Positions 46,681-55,828 of a stretch of DNA of 64,000 bases are shown here, one piece after another. Source of the stretch: Rhodovibrio salinarum DSM 9154 (GTDB lineage Bacteria > Pseudomonadota > Alphaproteobacteria > Kiloniellales > Rhodovibrionaceae); NCBI RefSeq assembly GCF_000515255.1, contig NZ_KI911559.1, positions 530,149 through 594,148 of the forward strand, written 5' to 3'. The number at the start of each line of letters is the position of its first letter. Position 1 is the first letter of the stretch. The notes beneath the pieces are model-generated. The model did not search any database and had not been told where the DNA came from. It worked only from the letters and a program-made list of their open reading frames with translations. Position numbers and translations under genes: made by a program.

Positions 46681-47247
46681 GTGGCCGACGAACAGACTCC
46701 CAATCCGCAAGCGCCCAGCGCCTACGGCAAGCATCCCCAGAGCGCGGCCCACACGATCGAGGTGGTGGGCTGGTTCGAGACCCGCGAGACCTTCAAGGCG
46801 GCGGTCAAGGACCTGCGCAAGGCCGGTTTCCAGCACGCCGACCTGTCGGTGCTGGATAGCCACGAATCGATCTCCGCCGCTGACAGCCCCGGCGAGGTGT
46901 TCCAGGAGACGATGAGCGGCCTGATCGACGAGGCGCAGTACATCGGCCCGATCGCGGCGGCCGGCTTCATCGCGGTCGCGGCGGGGCCGGTCGGCGCGCT
47001 GGTCTCGGGCGCGATCGGGGCCGGCCTGACCGGCTATGCGGTCGGCGACGTGCTGCGCGATATCCGCGCCACCCCGCACACCGAGGAGTTCGCGCGCGCG
47101 GCCGAGAACGGCGCGATCCTGCTGTGGGTGCGCGCCGAGGACCCGGACAGTCAGGCCAAGGCGGTCGAGCTGCTGCAAAAGCACGGCGCCGCCTCCGTGC
47201 ACACCCACGAGCGCCCGAAGCAGGACGGCGAAGGCGACTACTCCTAG
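46681..47247 (+). CDS. Glycine-zipper stress-like protein
   Basis: 188 residues, GTG start. A small alpha/beta domain (HTIEVVGWFETRETFKAAVKDL then KAGFQHADLSVLDSHES) resembles the YflT/general-stress-type fold. It is followed by a Gly/Ala-rich hydrophobic stretch (IGPIAAAGFIAVAAGPVGAL...GAIGAGLTGYAVG) like a glycine zipper, and a second alpha/beta segment (GAILLWVRAEDPDSQAKAVELL). No signal peptide. Function unknown; stress-related or membrane-associated role is inferred. It is divergent from mutS. Confidence 0.78.
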   Translation: MADEQTPNPQAPSAYGKHPQSAAHTIEVVGWFETRETFKAAVKDLRKAGFQHADLSVLDSHESISAADSPGEVFQETMSGLIDEAQYIGPIAAAGFIAVAAGPVGALVSGAIGAGLTGYAVGDVLRDIRATPHTEEFARAAENGAILLWVRAEDPDSQAKAVELLQKHGAASVHTHERPKQDGEGDYS

Positions 47248-47618
47248 GCTCGGGGCTGCGCGGGCATCGGTACCATCCTGAACGGGGATTGTGGCGCGCC
47301 CGTGCGCCCGGCCTGTCGGAAGGCCTCCGCTCCTTCTTGACCGAAACAATGGGCTCGCGCTGAGCCGGGGTCCCGATCCGGCCGACGGGGCGGCGCGCTG
47401 ACGCGTGCCCAACGTCTTCTTCGACCGCGCGTGCCGCTGTCATGCTTGGGCCCAGTTCCGCGACGCCCCGCCCTTGCCGGGGCGTTCCGGGGGCGTCTAA
47501 CATCGCCCGTCCAACCGTTTGCGAGAAGGCCCGCGTACGCCGCAGCTTCGGCTGTTCTTAAAGCGGCGTGCGCGCGAAAACGGCCCACGCGATTCCTGGG
47601 GAGTATCGAACAGCGCTC
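47248..47618. other. Interval before maeB, with a hairpin
   Basis: No gene is supported. The one clear element is ACGCCCCG (47463-47470)/CGGGGCGT (47478-47485), an eight-base stem with loop CCCTTGC that could terminate the preceding gene. The promoter of maeB must lie in the last 130 bases but I cannot place it. Confidence 0.4.
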
Positions 47619-49898
47619 ATGAGTAAGAACAAGGCGCGCATCACCGAAGAAGAGGCGCTTGCGCTGCACGCGCGCGAGCGCCGCGGTAAGCTGGAAATCC
47701 GCGCGACCAAGCCGCTGACCACCCAGCGCGACCTGTCACTCGCCTATTCGCCCGGCGTCGCCTATCCCTGCCTGAAGATCCAGCAGGACCCGCAGGCGGC
47801 CTACGACTACACCGCCAAGGGCAACGAGGTGGCGATTGTCTCCAACGGCACGGCGGTGCTCGGCCTCGGCAACCTGGGCGCGGCCGCCAGCAAGCCGGTG
47901 ATGGAAGGCAAGGCGGTCCTGTTCAAGCGCTTCGCCGACATCGACGGCATCGATCTGCAGGTCGACACCGAGGACGTCGACGAGTTCGTCAACTGTGTGC
48001 GTTTCCTGGGCGCCAGCTTCGGCGGCATCAATCTGGAAGATATCAAGGCGCCGGAATGCTTCATGATCGAGCAGCGCCTGAAGGAGCTGCTCGACGTCCC
48101 CGTGTTCCACGACGACCAGCACGGCACCGCGATCATCGCCGGGGCCGGGATCATCAACGGCTGCCACCTGACCGGCCGGCGGATGGCGGACCTGACCGTC
48201 GTGATCAACGGCGCCGGGGCCGCGGGGATCGCCTGCGCCGAGCTGATGAAGGCGATGGGCGTCCAACACCAGAACGTCCTGCTGTGCGACACCCGGGGCG
48301 TGGTCTACCAGGGCCGCGAGCAGGGCATGAACCAGTGGAAGTCGGCCCACGCGGTGCCGACCGAGCGGCGCACGTTGGCCGACGCACTGGAGGGCGCGGA
48401 CGTCTTCTTGGGATTGTCGGTGAAGGGCGCGGTCGACCAGGCGATGGTGGGTCGGATGGCGGCGAAGCCGCTGATCTTCGCCATGGCCAACCCGGACCCG
48501 GAGATCACCCCGGAAGAGGTCCGCGAGGTCTTGCCCGAGGCGATCATCGCCACCGGGCGCAGCGACTACCCCAACCAGGTCAACAATGTCCTGGGCTTCC
48601 CGTACATCTTCCGCGGGGCGCTCGACGTCCGGGCGACCACCATCAACATGGAGATGAAGATCGCCGCCGCGCAGGCGCTGGCCGATCTGGCGCGCGAGGA
48701 CGTGCCGGACGAGGTCGACGCCGCCTATGCCGGCAAGCGGCTGCGCTACGGGCCGGAGTACATCATCCCCGCACCCTTCGACCCGCGGCTGATCGAGGCG
48801 ATCCCCAAGGCGGTCGCGCAGGCGGCGGTCGACAGCGGCGTGGCGCGCGTGCCGATCGGCGACATCGCGGAGTACGAGAAGCAACTGTCCGCCCGGCTGG
48901 ACCCGACGACCGCCAGCCTGCAGCAGATCTTCGACACGGTGCGGGCCTATCCGCAGCGGATCGTATTCGCCGAGGGCGAGGAGGAGAAGGTGATCCGCGC
49001 GGCGATCGCCTTCTACAACGGCGGCTACGGCCAGCCGGTGCTGGTCGGGCGCGAGGAGCGGATCAACGCCACCATGCGCCAAATCGGCGTCGAGGTGGAT
49101 TTCCTGGAGATCCACAACGCCCGGATCAGCGACTTCAACACGCCCTACACCGACTTCCTGTACGCCCGGCACCAGCGCCAGGGTCTGCTGTACCGCGACT
49201 GCCAGCGGCTGGTGAACCAGGACCGCAACGTCTTCGCGTCCTGCATGGTCGAGCACGCCAACGCCGATGGCATGGTAACCGGCCTGACGCGTTCGTTCGT
49301 GGTGGCGTTCAAGGACATCATGAAGGTCCTGGACCCCAAGCCGGGCCATCGGGTGTTCGGCCTCAACATGGTGCTGCAGGGCGGCCGCACGGTGTTCATC
49401 TCCGATACCAGCGTGCACGAGCTGCCCACGGCCGAGCAGCTGGCCGACATTGCCGAGCAGTCGGCCGCGCAGGCACGCGCGATGGGGCACGAGCCGCGGG
49501 TGGCGTTGCTGTCCTTCTCCAACTTCGGCAACCCCAAGCGGGAGAAGGCCGAGCGCATCCGCCAGGCGATCAACGTGCTCGACCAGCGCACGGTCGATTT
49601 CGAATACGACGGCGAGATGCAGGCCAACGTCGCGCTCGACTATACGTTGATGCAGGAGCTCTACCCCTTCTGCCGCCTGTCGGGCCCGGCCAACGTGCTG
49701 ATCATGCCGGCGCTGCATTCCGCCAACATCTCGGCCAAGCTGCTGCAGCAGATCGGCGGTGGAACGGTGATCGGGCCGCTCCTGATCGGGCTCGACAAGC
49801 CGGCGCAAGTTGTCTCGATGGGCTCGACGGTGAACGACACCGTGACCGCCGCCGCGCTCACGGCCTACGATGCGATCCGCGGCAAGGGCTTGATCTGA
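47619..49898 (+). CDS. maeB: NADP-dependent malic enzyme with phosphotransacetylase-like domain
   Basis: 759 residues, the full two-domain MaeB length. The N-terminal malic-enzyme half has SLAYSPGVAYPCL, KGNEVAIVSNGTAVLGLGNLG, VFHDDQHGTAII and the NADP-binding VINGAGAAGIACAELM. The C-terminal half (from about 430) is phosphotransacetylase-like (RIVFAEGEEEKVIRAA, VGREERI, MEHANADGMVTG form) and is usually regulatory, responding to acetyl-CoA. It makes pyruvate from malate, which fits a carbon flow from the ethylmalonyl-CoA pathway. The ATG giving MSKNKARITEEEAL is the natural start. Confidence 0.96.
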   Translation: MSKNKARITEEEALALHARERRGKLEIRATKPLTTQRDLSLAYSPGVAYPCLKIQQDPQAAYDYTAKGNEVAIVSNGTAVLGLGNLGAAASKPVMEGKAVLFKRFADIDGIDLQVDTEDVDEFVNCVRFLGASFGGINLEDIKAPECFMIEQRLKELLDVPVFHDDQHGTAIIAGAGIINGCHLTGRRMADLTVVINGAGAAGIACAELMKAMGVQHQNVLLCDTRGVVYQGREQGMNQWKSAHAVPTERRTLADALEGADVFLGLSVKGAVDQAMVGRMAAKPLIFAMANPDPEITPEEVREVLPEAIIATGRSDYPNQVNNVLGFPYIFRGALDVRATTINMEMKIAAAQALADLAREDVPDEVDAAYAGKRLRYGPEYIIPAPFDPRLIEAIPKAVAQAAVDSGVARVPIGDIAEYEKQLSARLDPTTASLQQIFDTVRAYPQRIVFAEGEEEKVIRAAIAFYNGGYGQPVLVGREERINATMRQIGVEVDFLEIHNARISDFNTPYTDFLYARHQRQGLLYRDCQRLVNQDRNVFASCMVEHANADGMVTGLTRSFVVAFKDIMKVLDPKPGHRVFGLNMVLQGGRTVFISDTSVHELPTAEQLADIAEQSAAQARAMGHEPRVALLSFSNFGNPKREKAERIRQAINVLDQRTVDFEYDGEMQANVALDYTLMQELYPFCRLSGPANVLIMPALHSANISAKLLQQIGGGTVIGPLLIGLDKPAQVVSMGSTVNDTVTAAALTAYDAIRGKGLI

Positions 49899-49942
49899 TT
49901 GCCGGCCCCGGCCGGGGGTGGACACCTTGCGGTAGAGCTTGT

Positions 49943-49962
49943 GGCCCCGCATACGCGGGGTT
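49943..49962 (+). terminator. Hairpin after maeB
   Basis: GGCCCCGC, loop ATAC, GCGGGGTT, then GCATAAAATCG; the stem has two G.T pairs at its base. It lies about 45 bases after the stop and before phoR. Confidence 0.5.
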
Positions 49963-50064
49963 GCATAAAATCGTAATCGGGGCGTGCTAACCTCTCCGCC
50001 TAAGTAATTGATCGGACTTGGCGCTTTGGACCCGTCCGTGGGCAGGAGAAAGGGGGCACCCCGC

Positions 50065-51537
50065 ATGGCGACCCGGATCGAGCAGATGAGCGAGACCTCC
50101 CGGCCTGCACGGATTGTCCGCGCCACCTTGTGGCTGAGTGCGCCGGCGCTGGGCGTGCTGGCCGTCTTCCTGGTCACGGGATCGATCGCGCCGCTGCCGG
50201 CCCTGCTGGGCGCGCTGGTGGTGCTGGCGGGGACCGGGGGGCTGCTCGCGCGCCACTTCCGGGCGGTCGCGGCCCTGCGCAGCTATATCGACCAGTTGCG
50301 CCAGTCGTGGAGCGAGGACGACGAACTGCCGAACCCGCCCGTCGTCGATAGCCCGGGTCTGGACCTGGCGCTGGGGCAGGCGATCGCCGACACCGCCCGG
50401 GAACGCCGGGCGCGGCGGCGGGAGTTGCGCGCGGTGGTCGCCGGTAACGAAGCGGTGCTGTCCGGCTTGCCCGATCCGCTGCTGCTGATCGACAGCAGCG
50501 GCCGCACGGTTGGCGCCAATCCCGCGGCCAAGCGGCTGTTCTCCGAACGGGTGGTCGGCCGCGACCTCGCCACCGTGCTGCGCCATCCCGACCTGCTGCA
50601 GACGGTCGACACCGTGCTCGCCGGCGGCGCCGACCAGGAGATCGATTTCGCCGCCACCAGTGGCGAGATCGAACAGCACTTCTCCGCCCGGGTCGCTGCC
50701 TTGCCGTCGCGCGGGCCGGACGGGGCAGTCGCGGTCTGCTCGCTGCACGACGTCACCACCATCAAGCGCGCCGAGCAGATGCGCGCTGACTTCGTCGCCA
50801 ATGCCAGCCACGAGCTGCGCACGCCGCTGTCCAGCCTGACCGGCTTCATCGAGACGCTGCAGGGCGCGGCGAAGGAGGACACGGAGGCGCGCGAGCGGTT
50901 CCTGGAGATCATGCAGCGCGAGGCGCAGCGGATGTCCCATCTGGTGGAGGATCTGCTGTCGCTGTCGCGCATCGAGCTGGACGAGCACACCCCGCCGACC
51001 GGCCGCACGGACGTGCGCGGCGTCTTGGAGCGGGTGCAGAGCGCGACCGAGATCCGGGCGCAGAAGAAGGACATGACGGTCGAGCTGGACGTCGCCGGCG
51101 CGCCCGCGGTGATCGGCGACATGGACCAGCTGACCCAGGTGTTCCAGAACCTGGTCGACAACGCGGTCAAGTACGGCCGGCAGGGCACGCCGATCCGGAT
51201 CGAGGCGGGCCCGGCGGACCGCGCCACCGGCCGGCCGTCGCGCCGGGCGCGGCGCGGTGTGGCGGTCTCGGTGATCGACCAGGGCGATGGCATCCCGCGC
51301 AAGCACATCCCGCGCCTGACCGAGCGCTTCTACCGGGTCGACACGGCGCGCTCGCGTGAACTGGGCGGCACCGGCCTGGGGTTGGCGATCGTCAAGCACA
51401 TCGTCAACCGCCACCGCGGCCAGCTGGAGATCGACAGCGCGCCCGGCGAGGGCTCGCGCTTCACCGTCTACCTGCCGGCGGCCGACGGCGGGGCCGATCA
51501 GCGTACCGAGGTACCGGCCGAGCACGCGGCGCAGTAG
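50065..51537 (+). CDS. phoR: Phosphate regulon sensor histidine kinase PhoR
   Basis: 490 residues. Two membrane helices (about 20-65) are followed by a short cytosolic stretch, a PAS domain (VLSGLPDPLLLIDSSGRTVGAN), a HisKA dimerisation domain with the phosphoacceptor His249 in NASHELRTPLSSLTGF, and an HATPase domain with NLVDNAVKYG and GGTGLGLAIVKHI. The HisKA sequence and layout match PhoR. AAAGGGGG lies about eight bases before the ATG. It pairs with PhoB of the pst operon, 36 kb upstream. That partnership is inferred; the kinase could instead serve another regulator. Confidence 0.9.
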   Translation: MATRIEQMSETSRPARIVRATLWLSAPALGVLAVFLVTGSIAPLPALLGALVVLAGTGGLLARHFRAVAALRSYIDQLRQSWSEDDELPNPPVVDSPGLDLALGQAIADTARERRARRRELRAVVAGNEAVLSGLPDPLLLIDSSGRTVGANPAAKRLFSERVVGRDLATVLRHPDLLQTVDTVLAGGADQEIDFAATSGEIEQHFSARVAALPSRGPDGAVAVCSLHDVTTIKRAEQMRADFVANASHELRTPLSSLTGFIETLQGAAKEDTEARERFLEIMQREAQRMSHLVEDLLSLSRIELDEHTPPTGRTDVRGVLERVQSATEIRAQKKDMTVELDVAGAPAVIGDMDQLTQVFQNLVDNAVKYGRQGTPIRIEAGPADRATGRPSRRARRGVAVSVIDQGDGIPRKHIPRLTERFYRVDTARSRELGGTGLGLAIVKHIVNRHRGQLEIDSAPGEGSRFTVYLPAADGGADQRTEVPAEHAAQ

Positions 51538-51671
51538 CTGCGCGCGGCTTGCCGGGAACGCAGTGGACGGGGAGGTGACGGCAGCGCACCGGGTCGGCTA
51601 GACTCCCTGAAGTACAGCCAACAGGTGCCGGGCTTAACCGGCGCCGGCCCACGACTTGGGGATGTGAAGCC

Positions 51672-51902
51672 ATGTCCAGCGCCCTGATCGGCCGCCTGAT
51701 CGCCGCCGTGATCTTCCTCGCCCTGGTGGGCGTGTTCTACACGCAGTTCACCCAGGAGCACGCGCGCACCTGGGAAAAGGTGATGGACGCCGTCGGCCTG
51801 GGCGATGGCTACAGCGAACTCAACGCCGTCAACCAGCCGCCCGCCTACGGCAAGGATGCCGAGACGGAAACGCCCGCACAGCCGGGCGCGGGTGAAGGGT
51901 AG
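51672..51902 (+). CDS. Small single-helix membrane protein
   Basis: 76 residues: a membrane helix at about 6-25 (LIGRLIAAVIFLALVGVFY), a short amphipathic stretch (ARTWEKVMDAVGLGDG) and a hydrophilic tail. The first part points to a membrane anchor with the rest outside. I do not recognise the family. It lies about 130 bases after phoR and may be part of the same transcript. Confidence 0.6.
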   Translation: MSSALIGRLIAAVIFLALVGVFYTQFTQEHARTWEKVMDAVGLGDGYSELNAVNQPPAYGKDAETETPAQPGAGEG

Positions 51903-51967
51903 GCGCCTTCACCGGAGCTCCGCTGCTGCGTCTTGGAGAGCTTTGTCGCTCGGGGCGGAAACGGATG

Positions 51968-54019
51968 CTAAGCCGCCCGCTCCCCCTCGCGGTCAACGAT
52001 TTCCACGATATCGGCCATAATCGCGGTCAGGTCGTAGTCCTTGGGCGTATAGATCGCGGCGACGCCGGCCGCGCGTAGCGTTTCGGCGTCGCTTTCCGGG
52101 ATGATGCCGCCGACCACGACCGGCACGTCGGACAGGCCCTGCTCGTGCATCCGGCGCATCACTTCCTGCACCAGCTCGACGTGGGAGCCGGAGAGGATCG
52201 ACAGGCCGACCACGTGCACGCCTTCTTCCAGCGCGGCGCCGACGATCTGCTTCGGTGTCAGGCGGATGCCCTCGTAGACCACCTCGAAGCCGGAATCGCG
52301 GGCGCGCACGGCGATCTGCTCGGCGCCGTTGGAGTGGCCATCCAGGCCCGGCTTGCCGACCAGCATCTTGAGCCGCCGGCCGATCCGTTCGGAGACCTCC
52401 TCGACCCGCGCCTGCACGTCGGCCAGGCGCTTGGGGCCCTGTTCGCCGGCCGGCTGGCCGCCCTGCTTGCCGACCCCGGTGGGCGCGCGGTACTCGCCGT
52501 AGATCGCGCGCAGGGCGTCGCCCCATTCGCCGGTGGTGACGCCGGCGTGGGCGCATTGAATCGATGGCTCCATGACGTTGCGGCCTGCGCGCGCGGCCTC
52601 TTTCAGCGCGTCCAACGCGGCTTGCGCCTTGGTGTCGTCGCGCGCCTCCCGCCATTGGTTCAGGCTCTCGATCTGGGCGGCCTCCTCCTTCGGGTCGACC
52701 GCCAGGAAGGAGCCGTCGGTGCCGCTCGTCAGCGGGCTCGGCTCGCTCGTCGTGTAGGCGTTGACGCCGACCACCGTCTGCGCGCCGTCCTCGATCGCGG
52801 CGACCCGGCGGGCGTTGGACTCGACCAGCCGCTCCTTCATGTAGCCCTGCTCGATCGCGGCCACGGCGCCGCCCATCCGGTCGATCTTCTCGATCTCCGC
52901 GCGGGCCGCCGCGCAGAGCTGGTCGACCTTGGATTCAACCGCAGGGTTGTCGCGGAAGATGTCGTCGTACTCCAGCAGGTCGGTCTCGTAGGCCATGATC
53001 TGCTGCATGCGGATCGACCACTGCTGGTCCCAGGGGCGTGGCAGGCCCAGCGCCTCGTTCCAGGCAGGCAGCTGCACCGCGCGGGCGCGCGCGTCCTTGG
53101 ACAGGACGACCGACAGCATCTCGATCAGGATGCGGTAGACGTTGTTCTCCGGCTGCTGCTCGGTCAGACCCAGCGAATTGACCTGCATGCCGTAGCGGAA
53201 TCGCCGGTATTTCGGGTCCTCGACGCCGAACTCTTGATGCGTGATCTCGTCCCACAGACGCACGAAGGCGCGCATCTTGCACATCTCGGTGATGAAGCGC
53301 ATGCCCGCGTTGACGAAGAAGGCGATCCGCCCGATCACCCGCGGCAGATCGCTGTCGGGTACCTGGCCGGTGTCCTTGACCGCGTGGATCACCGCCTTCG
53401 CGGTCGATAGCGCGAAGGCCAACTCCTGTTCCGGCGTCGCGCCCGCCTCCTGCAGGTGGTAGGAGCAGACGTTGGTCGGGTTCCAGCGCGGGATCTCGTC
53501 GTAGGTGAAGGCGATCACGTCGGCCGTCAGCTTCATCGACGGCTTCGGCGGGAAGACGTAGGTGCCGCGCGACAGATACTCCTTCATGATGTCGTTCTGC
53601 ACCGTGCCGGACAGCTGGTCGCGCGCGATCCCCTTACGCTCGGCGGTCGCGACGTAGAGCGCCAGCAGCCAGGGCGCGGTCGCGTTGATCGTCATCGAGG
53701 TGTTCATCTGGTCGAGGGGAATCTCCTCGAACAGCGTCTCCATGTCGCCGATGTGGCGCACCGGCACGCCGACCTTACCGACCTCGCCGCGGGCGAGGGG
53801 GTGGTCGCTGTCGTAGCCGGTCTGGGTCGGCAGGTCGAAGGCGACCGACAGTCCGGTCTGTCCGGCGGCCAGGTTCTTGCGGTACAGCTCGTTCGATGCC
53901 TTGGCGCTGGAGTGGCCGCCATAGGTGCGGATCATCCAGGGTTTATCGCGCGCCGGTTTCTCCGACCCGGTGGGGCCGCGCTCTGCGGCGCGTGCTGCAC
54001 TGCGGCGTTGCTCGGCCAT
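51968..54019 (-). CDS. ecm: Ethylmalonyl-CoA mutase
   Basis: 683 residues. The mutase barrel has WMIRTYGGHSSAKASNELYR, GLSVAFDLPTQTGYDSDHP and SMTINATAPWLLALY, a pattern typical of ethylmalonyl-CoA mutases rather than methylmalonyl-CoA mutases. The C-terminal cobalamin-binding domain (from about 545) has KPGLDGHSNGAEQ with the D-x-H-x2-G motif, and GLSILSGSHVELVQEVM and VVGGIIPE. It converts ethylmalonyl-CoA to methylsuccinyl-CoA in the cytoplasm. The divergent neighbours ccr and mcd catalyse the preceding and following steps. Confidence 0.95.
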   Translation of the reverse strand: MAEQRRSAARAAERGPTGSEKPARDKPWMIRTYGGHSSAKASNELYRKNLAAGQTGLSVAFDLPTQTGYDSDHPLARGEVGKVGVPVRHIGDMETLFEEIPLDQMNTSMTINATAPWLLALYVATAERKGIARDQLSGTVQNDIMKEYLSRGTYVFPPKPSMKLTADVIAFTYDEIPRWNPTNVCSYHLQEAGATPEQELAFALSTAKAVIHAVKDTGQVPDSDLPRVIGRIAFFVNAGMRFITEMCKMRAFVRLWDEITHQEFGVEDPKYRRFRYGMQVNSLGLTEQQPENNVYRILIEMLSVVLSKDARARAVQLPAWNEALGLPRPWDQQWSIRMQQIMAYETDLLEYDDIFRDNPAVESKVDQLCAAARAEIEKIDRMGGAVAAIEQGYMKERLVESNARRVAAIEDGAQTVVGVNAYTTSEPSPLTSGTDGSFLAVDPKEEAAQIESLNQWREARDDTKAQAALDALKEAARAGRNVMEPSIQCAHAGVTTGEWGDALRAIYGEYRAPTGVGKQGGQPAGEQGPKRLADVQARVEEVSERIGRRLKMLVGKPGLDGHSNGAEQIAVRARDSGFEVVYEGIRLTPKQIVGAALEEGVHVVGLSILSGSHVELVQEVMRRMHEQGLSDVPVVVGGIIPESDAETLRAAGVAAIYTPKDYDLTAIMADIVEIVDREGERAA

Positions 54020-54405
54020 GCTGCCTCTCCCGATCCGCCAAAACCTTACGTGCCGACCATACTCAGCGACATTTTATTTCGTTTCAAGCGGTCGCCAAGT
54101 TAAAAAATATGTTCTTGTGCATTGCAAAAGACCGAAGCCGCCGGTATGAGTCAAGTCGTATCGGGTTGCGGAGGCGGCCCAATGCGCACGCACGCCGCGC
54201 GCAAGCGACGCGGCACACACGTGTAAAGGTCACGTGCGAGGGTTGGAATGCCGCGGCCTGCTCAGGGTCCATACCTGTACGACAGGGCGCCGTAACAAAG
54301 GACCTCTTGAGCGCGTTGCGGGACCGGAGCGCCCGAGGATCAAAGGCCGCGCCCGCGGCCCTGCGAGACGAGGCATTGCCAGAACAGGCTTTGAAGGAGC
54401 GAGAC
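54020..54405. promoter_or_regulatory. Divergent ecm/ccr control region
   Basis: This 386-base interval serves two divergent genes of one pathway. Its ecm-proximal half is AT-rich (for example TTAAAAAATATG). It holds an imperfect 17-base palindrome, CTTGTGCATTGCAAAAG (54114-54130), with one mismatched pair around a central T. It resembles the TGCAAA-type sites bound by short-chain acyl-CoA regulators such as PccR and RamB, so it is a candidate operator. I cannot place the promoters. Confidence 0.4.
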
Positions 54406-55692
54406 ATGAGCCAGGCGGCCGAAGCCGATGTGGTCAACCTGCGTGGGGGCCAGGAGAAGAAGGACCTCTACGAGGTTGGCGAGATCCCGCCGCTCGGTCA
54501 CGTGCCGAGCCAGATGTATGCCTGGGCGATCCGCCGCGAGCGTCACGGCGAGCCAGAGCAGGCCATGCAGGAAGAAGTCGTGGCCGTGCCGGAGCTGGAC
54601 AGCCACGACGTGCTGATCCTCGTGATGGCCGCCGGGGTGAACTACAACGGCGTCTGGGCGGGCCTCGGCAAGCCGATGTCGGTGTTCGACGTCCACAAGG
54701 CCGACTATCACATCGCGGGCTCCGACGCCTCCGGCATCGTCTGGGCGGTCGGCAACAAGGTGAAGCGCTGGAAGGTCGGCGACGAGGTCGTGGTTCACTG
54801 CAACCAGGACGACGGCGACGACGAGGAATGTAACGGCGGCGACCCGATGTTCTCGCCCAGCCAGCGGATCTGGGGCTACGAGACGCCGGACGGCTCGTTC
54901 GCCCAGTTCGCCCGGGTGCAGGACCGCCAGCTGATGCCGCGTCCCAAGCACCTGACCTGGGAAGAGAGCGCCTGCTACACCCTGACCCACGCGACCGCCT
55001 ACCGCATGCTGTTCGGCCACCGTCCGCACATCCTGCGCCCGGGGCACAACGTGCTGGTCTGGGGTGCCTCCGGCGGTCTCGGCTCGATGGCGATCCAGAT
55101 CATCGCGGCGGCCGGTGCCAACGCGATCGGCGTGATCTCCGAAGAGGACAAGCGCGACTTCGTCATGCAGTTGGGCGCCCGCGGCGTCATCAACCGCAAG
55201 AACTTCAACTGCTTCGGCCGGCTGCCGGACGTCGGCAGTGACGAGTTCAACAGCTGGATGCAGGAGACCAAGAAGTTCGGCAAGGCGATCTGGGAGATCA
55301 CCGGCAAGGGCAACGACGTTGACTTCGTGTTCGAGCACCCGGGCGAGGCGACCTTCCCGGTCTCCACCTTCGTCGTGAAGCGCGGCGGCATGGTGGTCTT
55401 CTGCGCCGGCACCACCGGCTACAACCTGACCTTCGACGCCCGCTTCGTGTGGATGCGCCAGAAGCGCATCCAGGGCAGCCACTTCGCCAACCTGGCCCAG
55501 GCCAGCCAGGCGAACCGGCTGGTGATCGACCGGCAGGTCGATCCCTGCATGTCCGAGGTGTTCCCCTGGGCCGACATCCCGCGCGCGCACACCAAGATGC
55601 TCCGCAACCAGCACAAGCCGGGCAACATGGCGGTGCTGGTCTCCGCCAAGCGTCCGGGCCTGCGCACGCTCGAGGACGCAGTCGAGGAGTAA
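54406..55692 (+). CDS. ccr: Crotonyl-CoA carboxylase/reductase
   Basis: 428 residues, the family's length. It is an MDR-type reductase with AAGVNYNGVWAGLGKPM, AGSDASGIVWAVG and VLVWGASGGLGSMAIQI. The Ccr-specific segments QRIWGYETPDGSFAQFA and FEHPGEATFPVSTFV separate it from ordinary quinone reductases. It carboxylates and reduces crotonyl-CoA to ethylmalonyl-CoA with CO2 and NADPH, the key step of the ethylmalonyl-CoA pathway for acetyl-CoA assimilation without glyoxylate shunt isocitrate lyase. AAGGAG (54394-54399) six bases before the ATG fixes the start. Confidence 0.97.
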   Translation: MSQAAEADVVNLRGGQEKKDLYEVGEIPPLGHVPSQMYAWAIRRERHGEPEQAMQEEVVAVPELDSHDVLILVMAAGVNYNGVWAGLGKPMSVFDVHKADYHIAGSDASGIVWAVGNKVKRWKVGDEVVVHCNQDDGDDEECNGGDPMFSPSQRIWGYETPDGSFAQFARVQDRQLMPRPKHLTWEESACYTLTHATAYRMLFGHRPHILRPGHNVLVWGASGGLGSMAIQIIAAAGANAIGVISEEDKRDFVMQLGARGVINRKNFNCFGRLPDVGSDEFNSWMQETKKFGKAIWEITGKGNDVDFVFEHPGEATFPVSTFVVKRGGMVVFCAGTTGYNLTFDARFVWMRQKRIQGSHFANLAQASQANRLVIDRQVDPCMSEVFPWADIPRAHTKMLRNQHKPGNMAVLVSAKRPGLRTLEDAVEE

Positions 55693-55828
55693 CCGCGCGC
55701 CGGCGACCGCCCGCACTGGCTTGCCCCGGTGTGGGCGGCTGCTGGATAGGCCGTGCCCCTGTCCGCTGATGGGGTCTCGGATACACGCGCCAGGGGCCTT
55801 TGATGACAATGCGAAGGATGAGTGAGCG

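Noticed and set aside
53896-54405. N-terminal extension of the ccr reading frame upstream of its ATG
   Set aside because: The frame is open for 170 codons, but the sequence overlaps the ecm start on the other strand and is not conserved-looking; the ATG with AAGGAG gives the standard Ccr start.
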